From contig CM068325.1 in assembly GCA_034766995.1 (NCBI GenBank), positions 8,260,116-8,324,115 on the forward strand: a stretch of DNA of 64,000 bases. The letters are read 5' to 3'. The translations under genes were made by a program, and so were the position numbers. This DNA comes from Acanthacorydalis orientalis (taxonomy: Eukaryota > Arthropoda > Insecta > Megaloptera > Corydalidae). Of the stretch, positions 22,141-32,396 are shown piece by piece. Every line of letters starts with the position of its first letter. Positions within the stretch are counted from its first letter, which is position 1. The notes under the pieces are model-generated. The model had not been told where the DNA came from. It did no database searches and saw only the letters and a list, made by a program, of their open reading frames with translations.

Positions 22141-22547
22141 ACTTTATTTATATTTTAGAAACCAACACTAATATCTCTTAGAGATATTAGGAAAGAAATG
22201 TCAAACACGTCGAGTAGAGATAAATTTATGAAACTTAAAAAGGAAACAAAAACACATCTGTACTCTGAAACGTGTTTGTGCAAAAAACAAGAAAAATATA
22301 AAGGCGTTGTTACGAAGCAGTGCAGATCACCTGAATTTAATTTTCAAAGATCTTCCTGCTATAGCCCGAATGTTGTTGGCCTCGCAAGTATTAATTTTTC
22401 AAGTTATTAAATGTTTACATTGTCGTTTATAAATTAATAAACGTATGTATATTTTTTATAGCTTCGTGTCAGGGATGTGGCACAGTCAGGCAGACGGTGG
22501 ACAGAAGGAGAAAAGTTGCTGTGTATGTCTTTCTGGAAAAGAAGCCC
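22141..22547 (+). pseudogene. P-element-like transposase remnant B, middle exons
   Basis: After the acceptor TTTATATTTTAG (22,159) the exon reads KPTLISLRDIRKEM, then DKFMKLKKE and THLYSETCLCKKQEKYK. The same exon is in remnant C (minus, 31,000-31,155). A second acceptor, TTTTTTATAG near 22,461, starts an exon matching 53,875-53,950 of remnant D (TTCGTGTCAGGG, TGGACAG.AG, TTTCTGGAAAAGAAGCCC); D reads CLFFWKRSPK there. The match stops at 22,547 where a LINE fragment begins. Frameshifts are present. Confidence 0.6.
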
Positions 22548-23160
22548 AAACCGCGGCGCAGCCTCGCGTTCTCGTTTGCGAGGACACGTGACTGCTCCCG
22601 ATTCCTCGTCATCCGACGAGCTGTGGCGCGCCCGCTTCGTCCTGACGCCGGACGGGCCGGCGACAGGGCTAGGCGGTCGGGGCTCTTCAGACCTCCGGGC
22701 CGGCGAAGCACAGTTCATTTTTACGTACTTGGGAGACGGGATGTTGTCCTGATGGTGGTCCTCCCAGCAGCACTCCAGTACACAGGAACAGCGAGACACG
22801 AACGCACAGGCTAGCTACTCAAGAAGCTGTGCTATGGTTAGCAGCAGAGACGGCGGCGGAGAGTTACAAACGTAACGCACACACAACGGTCACTGGCACT
22901 GAACTATATACCGAGCCGGTGGTTTTTCGACGACGGCAAAAGCGGCGAAGAAAGCGGCGCGAGCACTACACGTAAATATACGCGAGCCTACTAGAGACTG
23001 AACAGCAACAACTTTTGCGTTATCCCTGATCAGCACACTGCGGCTCGGATGACTGTTCGACGCGCGGTCCAATCACGATGCAGCAACAACAACAGCAACG
23101 AGCAAGCAGACACACGTCACAGTCTATGCAGCACGACGGTTCGAGCGAGAATGATTAATT
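22548..23160 (-). mobile_element. LINE 5' fragment: 5' UTR and start of ORF1
   Basis: On the minus strand a ~430 bp GC-rich leader (from about 23,155) precedes an ATG at 22,714 that opens MNCASPARRSEEPRPPS, GPSGVRTKRARHSSSDDEE, the charged Ser/Pro-rich start usual for LINE gag-like ORF1. The frame is cut at 22,548 by the P-like exon. This is a 5' fragment, so it is an internal deletion or recombination product and not a normal 5'-truncated insertion. Confidence 0.5.
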
Positions 23161-23162
23161 CA

Positions 23163-23790
23163 GAATAATCCCCCCGGAGGGATCATCGTCTGTAGCGAGG
23201 GCCTGAGGGGCCCATGCTTGCTTGAGCACCAAGCGATATACGCTCAGGGCTCGCGTTTCTCGTATTTCCTGGGATGTTGCTGGGTACGGAGATTCTCATT
23301 TTTTGGAGCATTTCTACCCCCTCCAGGAGGTCGTCTCTAGCTGTTGGGCCAGCGGAGCTCCAGGTCGACCAGTGAAGGCTGACCTCTTACTGGCCATCGG
23401 GGAGGGCTGACGCCAGGTCACTGACCGTCGTCCGTCTCGCGCTGCGCCACCAGCAGGCTAGGCCGCTAGTGTTTGCAGTGCTCGGCGACGAGGTCGTTTG
23501 TTCCCAGTCCGCGGACTAGGGCGTTTTCGCTGGACCTCGCCCGCCCGTAAAATCGGCTAGCCTTTCGGCGGACAAACTCGTCGATAGTAGGGAGGCGGAG
23601 GTCCCGGTGAAGAGTGGTGTTCCTCACTAGGTAATGCGCATCGGTGATGAGGCGCATGACCCGGTTTTGGAACACCTGAAGCCGCTTGATGTTAGTCGGG
23701 TTGTAGGCCCAGGCAGTACTTGCATACGTCACGACCCCCGGAAGGTTGAAGCGACCGCACTTATGTACCCCCAGGCGGATCACTAGGTGG
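23163..23790 (-). pseudogene. Jockey-type RT C-terminal fragment
   Basis: The minus frame 23,783-23,466 reads GVVTYASTAWAYNPTNIK, LQVFQNRVMRLITDAHYLVR and NTTLHRDL, the standard C-terminal block of Jockey ORF2 proteins after the RT domain, and ends at its own stop. About 300 bp of 3' UTR follow to 23,163. It is truncated at its 5' end near 23,790, the normal outcome of incomplete reverse transcription. It is followed head to tail by the LINE 5' fragment at 22,548-23,160. Confidence 0.75.
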
Positions 23791-24013
23791 GGATATACTT
23801 ATGCACACGCCACCAAGGGGGAAGTGGGATGCGGCCGGTACGGTTACTGTATTGACTTTAACTAAATTCTTTAACATCAACAATCTCTTGATTGTCGCAA
23901 CACAGCCCGAATAATGCAGCTGTGCACTACAGACCAGCTCGAGATGAACGGTCTATAGTGCAGAGACATAGCGCGGCCAGCGTTAGATGAACGCTTCTTT
24001 CGGGATGTTCAGA

Positions 24014-24017
<4 letters not shown>
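23791..24017. other. Unassigned spacer
   Basis: No gene or repeat recognised; ends in the (AT)n tract. Confidence 0.3.
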
Positions 24018-24088
<71 letters not shown>

Positions 24089-24091
24089 GTA
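24018..24091. repeat. (AT)n microsatellite
   Basis: About 74 bp of near-perfect TA repeat. The copia element is inserted at its right edge, and the RTE tail resumes beyond the element. Confidence 0.95.
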
Positions 24092-24096
24092 TATAG

Positions 24097-24319
24097 TGTT
24101 GAGGTTGTTTAACATTACTCGGATGTTCTTCTGTACCTGTATGTTGGTACCGTGTATTCGGTGGCCACGATATAGAGCAATGTTAATAGCGAAGCCACCA
24201 GAGTTAGTTATATACCGACAATCTAGCGTCCCGGTGTACAGAAGTTTTTCTTATAATAAAACGTTTTCTATAATTCAACTAAAGTATTTTATTTACGCAC
24301 AACACATCCATAGTCAACA
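24097..24319 (+). repeat. Copia 5' LTR
   Basis: Starts TGTTGAGG and ends CAACA. A TATATA word lies at about 24,209 and AATAAA at 24,255, fitting promoter and polyadenylation signals. No difference was seen from the 3' LTR. Confidence 0.95.
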
Positions 24320-24335
24320 GGTTATGGGCCCAGGC
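24320..24335 (+). promoter_or_regulatory. Primer-binding site, half tRNA-iMet type
   Basis: GGTTATGGGCCCAGGC directly follows the LTR. It matches what I know of the copia group, which primes from an internal fragment of initiator tRNA-Met and not from the tRNA 3' end. Confidence 0.8.
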
Positions 24336-24488
24336 ACCCTGACTGCGTAATTTTTTTGTAAAAATAGTGAAAGCGTGAAAACGGCGCAAAAATCTCTGTG
24401 CATCGGTGTGGTCGCCATATTTTTACGAGCAGAATCGTGTTCGCGTACGCATTTTTTTTTGCGAAGAAGCATAGTAAATTACGCGAAA

Positions 24489-27400
24489 ATGGCGGAAGAT
24501 TTTTCGGTGAGACAAATAAGGAGGTTCGACGGGTCAAATTTTCAGGCGTGGAAGTTTCAAATCACCGCCGTCCTTATGGCGAATGATTTATACGACATCG
24601 TGGATGGATCGCGTGTCAAGCCAGCGAACCGAGAAGGTGGGAACGAGGCCCGGACAAAAACATGGATTCGAGATAACGCGAAAGCCATGGCGATCATCTC
24701 ATCGGCGATGGAGAGTAAAGAAATCGAGACGATACTCGTCTGTGTCACTGCAAAAGCCATTTGGGACAAACTCAGTCAAATTCACGAACAAAAATCGGAG
24801 TCGAATAAGCTCACACTTACGCAGCGATTTCACGAGTATCGCATGGACCCGACAGACTCAGTTGTTCAGCACGTGTCGAAGGTGCAGAATATGGCGCGAC
24901 AACTCACAGATCTAGGTGAGCATATCTCAGATCTAACAGTCATGGCAAAGATTTTAGCTAGTCTAACGACGAAGTATCGCTCCTTCACCACGGCTTGGGA
25001 AAGCGTTGACCCCGCGAGACAAACAGTTGAAAATTTGTCTGAGAGGCTAATTCGTGAAGAATCCAGGCTGAGCGCGGATAAGGAAGCCACAAGTGCGTTT
25101 TTTGTGACGAAGCAAAATGCGCCGAAAACAGATGGCAGGGACAAATACAGTAGTGATAAAGGGAAACGACGCCCGAAGAAGAGTATAGTGTGCTATCGGT
25201 GTCAAGCCAAAGGCCATTACGCAGCTACCTGTCCGACGAAAGACAAAGGTAAAAGTGTTCTAGGTCAAGGCGGTGGCGCATGCGCGTTCGTTGTAACGAC
25301 ATCCGCGAAAGACAAAAAGTTTCGAGAGGTGAGTCGATATAGTGAACCGACAATCGAAGAAGTAGATCGTTTGATGCGCGTCAAGACAAGCGACGTCTGG
25401 CTTACTGACAGTGGCGCATCTACTCACATAACTTTTCGGAAAGACTGGTTCGTCGAGTTTCGTCAAGTGCACGGTGAGACTGTCTCTCTAGGTGACAACG
25501 GTGAGTGCGCGATTGAAGGTGTCGGAACAATTAAGATCGAAAAACTTGTGAACGGTATATGGGTCGATGGCGTGATCGAAAACGTATTCTATGTGCCAGG
25601 TGTCCGAAAGAATTTGTTTTCAGTCGGGGTTTGCACTGTTAAAAGCTACGACGTGAAGTTCGAGGGTACCAGTGTAAAAGTCGAACGCGACGGGCAAGTC
25701 TTAGCCATTGGCGCGAGACAGTCAAATCAAATCTTTCGAATGTTTTTCCGTGTTTCGCGTCCGCGTAATGAAGTAAATGTTTCAGAGACTAGTATCAAAG
25801 TGTGGCATGAGCGACTTGGGCACATCAATCAACGATCGCTGTGCGAGCTAGCGAGAAAAGGACTCATAGGTGGAGTGACCGTGAAGGATACTACAGAGTT
25901 TTTTTGTGAAGCGTGCCAGCTAGGAAAACTACACAAATTACCATTTAACAAACTAACTGTGAACGTAAGTAGAAAACCTGGAGAATTTGTCCACAGCGAT
26001 GTGTGCGGGCCTATGCAAACGCGATCTCTTGGCGGTGCAGAGTATTTCGTGATCTTCAAAGACCATGCTACAGCTTTTCGTCATGTGTTTTTCCTAAAGC
26101 ACAAAGCAGATGTTTTCGATCGATTCATGGAATACGATCGCATGCTCGTCAACAAATTTGATCAGACAATGACAACTCTCCGCGCTGACAATGGTGGTGA
26201 GTATTGCAGTAACAAGATGCGAGAATACCTGGCGTCACGGGGCATAAAGTTGGAGAACACGGCTCCATACACCCCCGCACAGAATGGAAGATCGGAACGC
26301 GACATTCGAACGATTATAGAATGTGCCAGAACAATGCTGCAGGCGAAGAACTTGCCTATAAATCTTTGGGCGGAAGCCGTGAACACAGCGGTTTACACCT
26401 TGAATCGAGCAGGACGGTCGAGCCCGGGCGGAAGCAACACACCATATGAGCTATGGAGGGGTAAAAAGCCGGATGTTGGTCACATGAGGATCTTCGGTTC
26501 GGTGGCCTACGCCCACACACCCAAGCAGTTCCTCAAGAAATTCGATGCGAGGTCGAAGAAGATGATTCTCGTCGGCTACCAGGGCGACTCGTCAAACTAC
26601 AGGCTGTACAATCGTGAAACAGGCGCTATTTCTGTTTCCAGAGATGTAGTTTTCGATGAGCGAGTGGGTAGGGAGGATCGAGAGGGGAGAGTAACAACGG
26701 AAGCAGAAATCCTATTACCGTCGCATCTGGAGACTGAGGAGGAAGCAGACGAAACACGAGGTGACAACGAGGTTGTAGAAGCAGCAGCGGAAATCAATAA
26801 TGTTCCTGTCGTCGAGGAAGACCAGCAGTCGAGAATCGAACCACGAGTCCTACGAGATCGGGGCTCTCTTCAGCGGCCTTCAGGGTATGAATTGAATTTG
26901 GTCGAATATAAAGTTCCTTCCACGTTCCAGGAAGCAGTAGTAGGACCAGACGCTCCGAGGTGGATCAAAGCAATCGAATCTGAGCTCGAAGCACATCAAA
27001 CAAACAAAACGTGGTCGATTGTACCAAGAGACGCGAAGAAGAAGACGATCGATTCGAAATGGGTCTTCAAATTGCTGCGAGACGAAAAAGGAAAGGTGTA
27101 TCGCTTCAAAGCTCGCCTATGTGCGCGAGGTTTCTTGCAGCGCGAAGGCATCGATTACACGGAGACATTTGCACCCGTAGTACGATACGACTCACTTCGA
27201 GTGCTCCTGGCGATCATCACTCACGACGACCTCGAAGCTGTGCAGTTCGACGTTCGCACGGCGTTCCTCTATGGAGATCTTCAGGAGGATATCCACATGG
27301 AAGCTCCTGAGGGCCTCGTCGTCAGCGATTGCGGTAACGTGGTGTGCAAACTTAATAAATCCCTGTACGGGTTAAAGCAAGCACCAAGGTGTTGGAACTT

Positions 27401-28469
27401 GAAGTTCTCCAGTTTCCTGCACAAATATAAACTCAAGGAGACCGACGCGGATAAATGCATATTTTTCGGATATTACAATGGATGCGAAATCTATTTGGCG
27501 CTTTTTGTTGATGACGGGATTATTGCAGCGAGGTCGACAGAAGTTCTCGAGTCAATCGTCACGTCGCTGCGCGAAACGTTCGAGATCACCCTGAGCGATT
27601 GTACTACCTTCGTTGGGTTACAAATCTGTCGCGACAGAATGAAGAAGACAATGTTCATCCATCAACAAGCGTATGCGAAACAAATAGTCGAAAAATATGG
27701 CATGAAAGATGCGAAAGGTGTGTCAGTTCCCGCAGATCCTCACACTGTGTTAAGTCCCGTTGAGTCAGATGATGAGGAAATCACAAATGTACCGTATCGA
27801 GAGGCGGTCGGGTCTTTAATGTTCCTAGCAATTGTGTCACGGCCTGATATTGCATACGCTGTCAATTCTGTAAGCAGGTTCTTAAATCGCCATAATATGG
27901 GTCATTGGCTAGCAGTAAAAAGAATATTTGCGTATCTGGTAAATAATATCGATGTAGGAATTGAATATCAAAAATTTGGTACGGAATCCAATTTATTGGG
28001 ATATTCGGACGCAGATTATGCGAGTTATTTGGCGACGCGAAGGTCTACGACTGGCTATGTATTCACTCTGGCAAACGGAGCAGTGACTTGGTCGTCACAG
28101 CGTCAAAAATCGGTGTCATTAAGTACCACCGAATCGGAATATGTAGCTGCTGCTAGTGCGGCAAAAGAAGCTGTATGGTTGCGAAATTTGTTAAGTGACA
28201 TCGGTCGTCATTGTAAATCAAGCACCGTACTTCATGTCGATAATCAGAGCGCTATTCGTCTGGCAAGGAATCCTCAGTTCCACCAGAGGTCAAAACACAT
28301 CGATATAAAGTATCATTTTGTCAGAGAAAAAGTAGAAGATCAAGAAATCGCTTTGAAGTATGTATCTACAGAGCATCAGCGTGCGGACATCTTTACCAAG
28401 GCATTATCGAAAAACTCGTTTTTAAGATTGCGCGAGAGTCTTGGATTGCACAAGATGGTCATCGAGTAA
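24489..28469 (+). CDS. gag-pol: Copia Gag-Pol polyprotein
   Basis: The ATG at 24,489 (MAEDFSVRQIRRFDGSNF) is preferred; an in-frame ATG at 24,375 adds 38 residues unlike copia Gag. Gag (UBN2 type) is followed by the zinc knuckle CYRCQAKGHYAATC (25,191-25,232); protease WLTDSGASTH (Asp codon 25,407); integrase HHCC zinc site (from 25,806) and catalytic D (HSD, 25,998), D (ADNGGEY, 26,187) and E (26,294); RT with FVDDG (about 27,504, FVDD in place of YVDD); and RNase H with YSDADYA and STTESEYVA (about 28,120). 1,326 residues, no stops. Gag and Pol are in one frame, as in copia, so the ratio is presumably set by splicing. Confidence 0.95.
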   Translation: MAEDFSVRQIRRFDGSNFQAWKFQITAVLMANDLYDIVDGSRVKPANREGGNEARTKTWIRDNAKAMAIISSAMESKEIETILVCVTAKAIWDKLSQIHEQKSESNKLTLTQRFHEYRMDPTDSVVQHVSKVQNMARQLTDLGEHISDLTVMAKILASLTTKYRSFTTAWESVDPARQTVENLSERLIREESRLSADKEATSAFFVTKQNAPKTDGRDKYSSDKGKRRPKKSIVCYRCQAKGHYAATCPTKDKGKSVLGQGGGACAFVVTTSAKDKKFREVSRYSEPTIEEVDRLMRVKTSDVWLTDSGASTHITFRKDWFVEFRQVHGETVSLGDNGECAIEGVGTIKIEKLVNGIWVDGVIENVFYVPGVRKNLFSVGVCTVKSYDVKFEGTSVKVERDGQVLAIGARQSNQIFRMFFRVSRPRNEVNVSETSIKVWHERLGHINQRSLCELARKGLIGGVTVKDTTEFFCEACQLGKLHKLPFNKLTVNVSRKPGEFVHSDVCGPMQTRSLGGAEYFVIFKDHATAFRHVFFLKHKADVFDRFMEYDRMLVNKFDQTMTTLRADNGGEYCSNKMREYLASRGIKLENTAPYTPAQNGRSERDIRTIIECARTMLQAKNLPINLWAEAVNTAVYTLNRAGRSSPGGSNTPYELWRGKKPDVGHMRIFGSVAYAHTPKQFLKKFDARSKKMILVGYQGDSSNYRLYNRETGAISVSRDVVFDERVGREDREGRVTTEAEILLPSHLETEEEADETRGDNEVVEAAAEINNVPVVEEDQQSRIEPRVLRDRGSLQRPSGYELNLVEYKVPSTFQEAVVGPDAPRWIKAIESELEAHQTNKTWSIVPRDAKKKTIDSKWVFKLLRDEKGKVYRFKARLCARGFLQREGIDYTETFAPVVRYDSLRVLLAIITHDDLEAVQFDVRTAFLYGDLQEDIHMEAPEGLVVSDCGNVVCKLNKSLYGLKQAPRCWNLKFSSFLHKYKLKETDADKCIFFGYYNGCEIYLALFVDDGIIAARSTEVLESIVTSLRETFEITLSDCTTFVGLQICRDRMKKTMFIHQQAYAKQIVEKYGMKDAKGVSVPADPHTVLSPVESDDEEITNVPYREAVGSLMFLAIVSRPDIAYAVNSVSRFLNRHNMGHWLAVKRIFAYLVNNIDVGIEYQKFGTESNLLGYSDADYASYLATRRSTTGYVFTLANGAVTWSSQRQKSVSLSTTESEYVAAASAAKEAVWLRNLLSDIGRHCKSSTVLHVDNQSAIRLARNPQFHQRSKHIDIKYHFVREKVEDQEIALKYVSTEHQRADIFTKALSKNSFLRLRESLGLHKMVIE

Positions 28470-28478
28470 TTTTAAACG

Positions 28479-28485
28479 GCGGAAG
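28479..28485 (+). promoter_or_regulatory. Polypurine tract
   Basis: Short purine-rich run (GCGGAAG) immediately before the 3' LTR; expected primer for plus-strand synthesis. Confidence 0.55.
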
Positions 28486-28708
28486 TGTTGAGGTTGTTTA
28501 ACATTACTCGGATGTTCTTCTGTACCTGTATGTTGGTACCGTGTATTCGGTGGCCACGATATAGAGCAATGTTAATAGCGAAGCCACCAGAGTTAGTTAT
28601 ATACCGACAATCTAGCGTCCCGGTGTACAGAAGTTTTTCTTATAATAAAACGTTTTCTATAATTCAACTAAAGTATTTTATTTACGCACAACACATCCAT
28701 AGTCAACA
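28486..28708 (+). repeat. Copia 3' LTR
   Basis: Identical to the 5' LTR over 223 bp by eye; followed by the TATAG target duplication. Confidence 0.95.
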
Positions 28709-28718
28709 TATAGATATA

Positions 28719-30245
28719 TCATCATAATCATTATCATCTTCAGCCCCTGTTAATCCGCTGCTGGATAAAGGCCTCTCCCATGATTTTCCATTCTGTTCGA
28801 TTCAGTGTCTCTCTTTTCCATAGTTTTCCAATAAAGTTTTTAATATCCTTATCCCATCTGTTCATTGGTCTCTTTCTCGGTCTTTTCATATTCCTTGGTT
28901 CCCAGTCAATAATTCCTCTTGTCCATCGGTTGTCTTCTCTTCTTGCGATATGACCTGCCCATTTCCATTTCAGACTCTTTACTCTTCTTATTATATCTGT
29001 GACTCCTGTTTGTTTTCGTATCCATTCTATTCTCTTTCTATCTCTTCTTGTTATTCCCAACATGCATCGTTCCATACTTCGTTGTGTTGTTTGGAGTCTT
29101 TGAACTATTTTGGCGTTAAGCACCCATGTTTCGCTGCCGTAGGTAAGGACCGGTAGTATACACTGATCGAATACTTTTTTCTTTAAACAGAGTGGGATTG
29201 TTGATTTAAATATCGAGGCGTTTCGTCCGAAAGAGCTCCATCCCGTTTTTATTCACCTATTTACTTCTTCAGTGAATGATCCATGTCTGTTGATAAGCTG
29301 GCCTGGATAGACATATTTCGTGACTTCTTCTATTTCCGTTCCTTTTATTTCAATTTTCTTCGGACAAACAAACGCATTGAACAGTACCTTTGTCTTTGTA
29401 TGATTCATGTTGAGGCCGATTTTTTGACTGGCATCGTTTAGTTCTTTTATTCTCTTTTGCAACTCTTCAGGAGTATTTGCGAAAATAACTATATCATCGG
29501 CAAACCTGAGATGGCTTAATCTTTCGCCCATTATTTCGATTCCTTTATCCTCCCAGTCAAGCGATTTGAATACTTCTTCCAAGGCCGCAGTAAACAATTT
29601 CGGAGAAATTGCAAGTCCCTGTCTCACACCTTTCTCGATTTTTATCTTGTTAATGTTTAAGTTCTCGTGCGCTGCCGCTGAGAGCAGCACGTCAGTGTAC
29701 TAGACCTACGTGCGTCGACGCACAAGGTTCTGTACAGATTGATGTTGGTAGCGACAACGCTCGACGCGTAGGCGTCGGTCTGTTCGCTGCTCACAAGAAT
29801 ACGAAGAGGTTGTCTGTACTAAAATTGGAAATAAATCGGAGATTCACTATTTTTATAACCAAGTGTTGTTCATTAAGTTTATCCCAGACACATCCATCCT
29901 TATCATATCTTTCTTGTTTCTTCATGTAGCTTCACCGACATCGTTGCTTTTTTATAGATGTTATCTAGCAGCTCGATATATGTGTCCTCTATGCCCTGGT
30001 TCTTCAATCCAGATATTACCGACAAGGTGGTGATGGAGTCGAAAGCCTTCTCGTAGTCTATAAATCCAAGACACACTAGTATTTGGTATTCATTTGACCG
30101 GCTTATTACTTCTCTCACTACTTGAATATGATCCATTGTACTAAATCCGGTTCTAAATCCTGCTTGTTCCCTTGGTTGGGCGAAATCTAGTTGCACTTGT
30201 AGACGTTTCGAAATTATTTTTGTAAAGATCTTATATATCGTAGGT
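28719..30245 (-). pseudogene. RTE-type LINE reverse transcriptase, interrupted
   Basis: On the minus strand: RT fingers (30,230-29,905) with [29 protein letters not shown] and [11 protein letters not shown]; an insert; palm (29,660-29,253) with GVRQGLAISPKLFTAALEE, LRFADDIVIFA and MNHTKTK; then thumb and C-terminus (29,220-28,740) with LTYGSETW, RSMERCMLGI and WAGHIARR, ending at its own stop. The 3' tail is the GAT/AAT microsatellite (28,719-28,740) usual for RTE elements. The endonuclease is missing, truncated by the (TA)n tract at 30,250. One in-frame stop lies near 29,253. Confidence 0.8.
29661..29905. mobile_element. LTR-like ~245 bp insertion within the RTE frame
   Basis: The RTE frame is continuous if this block is removed (ETRKI joins NINKIKIEKG). 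The block contains AATAAA (about 29,831), CG-rich direct/inverted words around CTACGTGCGTCGACGCAC, and ends CCCAGACACA, so a solo LTR in plus orientation is plausible. Exact ends and target duplication are unclear. Confidence 0.4.
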
Positions 30246-30254
30246 AGTAAACTA

Positions 30255-30276
30255 ATATATATATACGAGTATATAT

Positions 30277-30326
<50 letters not shown>

Positions 30327-30366
30327 ATGTATATATAAAAATATATATATATATGTATGTATACAT

Positions 30367-30428
<62 letters not shown>

Positions 30429-30519
30429 GTATATGTATATGTATATATATATACATACACACACGCTCTCACACGCACACATGCACACACATCACATACA
30501 CACACTCACATACACATAT

Positions 30520-30565
<46 letters not shown>
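30255..30565. repeat. Compound (TA)n/(TG)n/(CA)n microsatellite
   Basis: About 310 bp of TA with TATG, TACA and CACA variants. Long frames of Tyr-Ile here are artefacts of the repeat. Confidence 0.95.
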
Positions 30566-30570
<5 letters not shown>

Positions 30571-30999
30571 TTTATATTTTGATCATCAATGTTCCTATAA
30601 ATTATTATTGTTAAATATCATTGATAAACATATGAGAACACAAGACGGTAATTTTCATTTCAGCGGATTTCACAAATAAATTTCCACTGAATACACAAAT
30701 CGCACATTTTTTGCCAAGTATTGAAAAATTGATTGTTGATAATTTGTTTATTGTTCATACACAACAGTGATCGCGACCTTAAAGCGGCGAAATCGAGAAG
30801 AAAATTTTGTAAAAGAATAATAAAAACACTTCCCTTTGCTTTAACGTTTCAATGATGATGCGGCAATGCCTAGTGAGATGGATATGTGCGATAATCAGAA
30901 AAAAATGTATCTTTTGAGGAGTGAAAAAAACAATTTACGAAAGTGCATTCACCCGGTGAAATAAAACTGTAATTAAATATTTTTTCTAATTAACAACAT
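30566..30999. other. AT-rich spacer
   Basis: No gene, inverted-repeat counterpart or mobile element recognised. Confidence 0.3.
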
Positions 31000-32396
31000 T
31001 CAAGACGCCTTCATATTTTTCTTATTTTCTGCACAGACACGTTTCAGAGTACAGATATATTTTGGTTTCTGTTTTAAGATCTTCATAAATTTATCTGTAC
31101 TCGACGTGTTCGGCATGCGTTTCCTAATATCTCGAAGAGATATCAGTGTCGGTTTCTAAAATATAAATAAAATTAATAGATTTTCAACGTCAGATGTTGA
31201 AATCATGCTAAAGAGTAACAACTACTCACACGAGATTTTTCGGAAGGAACAGCTACTAAAGGCGTCGCTTCGTCGTCGTCAGTCGTTTCGATCAAGTTCG
31301 TACGGAGCGTGGCGATTTCTGACGGCTCCTCCGAAGTTGCGATCTAAAATGTACATATATCACATTTAACATTGTACTGTTTTGAATTAATAAATTAACT
31401 TATACGAGCAATGTTTCCATTCAAAATAATAACAGAGTCATTGTAGACGGTGGCTACAATTCGAATGATTATAATAGAGTCTTTTATAATTTTACAAAAT
31501 AAATTACGATATTAAAGTTGTGAACACTTACATTTACTGGCAGATCGATCTCGCCTGCAACGGTAGGAGCGATCGGTGTTTCCATCGTGCCGGTCGATCG
31601 AAACACTGCAGACGGTGACTAAAATTTAAACAGCACTAATCATACAAATGTTTATCGCTACGCGAAAACAAATTCGATACTATCGGATCGTCGCGTCTCA
31701 CGTATCGTGATTTTGAAAAATTGTTATTTTTCAAAACCGTATCTAATAAAGCACTTTATTTATTTTTAACAGATGTAGGTTACGTTAACGAATAAAAAAA
31801 ACATTTTATACCTGTCTCTCCGAGCACAAATATGGGACGGCTGATCTATTTAAGCGGCTTCGTAGGGAATTGGTAAAGTCGCTTGTTTCTAAAAGACGTT
31901 TGCACAAACTCATCATTTTAGATTCTGCATCGGCATGTTCTTCACCGATTCCCATCGCTTGAAGTCATAGTCGTGCTGTACGATACAAGTATAATGAACT
32001 ATTGCACATATAAGTAACTATTAACAATGAATGTTAACAAAATTAAAATATAACTCACCTGCTTTTCGTCCTCGGACAATAAAATAATTTATCCCTCGGG
32101 ACATCACAAATATAACAACAACGCCGAGCAAAATTCATTTTTACAGAGCGACCGAGCACCGATAATAAACAATATGAAACAGATGAAGTTTCAAACGTTT
32201 TTTGCAAGAATGCGCAATTCTTGTTCGACCAATCAGAGCCATTTATGTTATATTTGCTCATGTTCTCCGCCAACAGTAGAAAGATACATAAAATGACTTA
32301 CAAATCGAACAACTAACGCCATCTACTTATGTGAGCGAAACTAAATTATATTCTCATATTTTCCTGTTACTTTCACCGGCCTGCTTTTTATCTATG
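31000..32396 (-). pseudogene. P-element-like transposase remnant C
   Basis: Inverted partner of remnant B; outer end CATAGATAAAA (inverse at 32,386-32,396). Minus-strand order: exon 1 (ATG at 32,129, MNFARRCCYICDVPRD, KLFYCPRTKSR, possible THAP zinc site) with donor GTGAGT at 32,058; exon 2 (31,975 on, HDYDFKRWESV); exon 3 region to AAATTTTAG (about 31,620); SAVFRSTGTMETPIAPTV, then EIDLPVN before GTAAGT (about 31,530); exon IATSEEPSEIATLRTN, then TTDDDEATPLVAV (31,345-31,232) with donor GTGAGT; exon with LRDIRKRMPNTSST and LKRVCAENKKN (31,155-31,020). This is the best-preserved splice structure of the four, but it lacks everything after that exon. Confidence 0.65.

Larger units (their letters stand above)
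24092..28713 (+). mobile_element. Structurally complete copia (Ty1-type) LTR retrotransposon
   Basis: 4,612 bp element (24,097-28,708) with identical 223 bp LTRs, flanked by a perfect 5 bp target duplication TATAG (24,092-24,096 and 28,709-28,713). It contains a primer-binding site, one uninterrupted gag-pol frame and a purine tract before the 3' LTR. LTR identity and the open frame imply a very recent insertion, so the element is probably still active in this genome. Confidence 0.95.

Noticed and set aside
30214..30679. Tyr/Ile-rich proteins from (TA)n tracts (also 23,927-24,115, 59,050-59,150, 60,314-60,730)
   Set aside because: Pure microsatellite translation, open in several frames on both strands.
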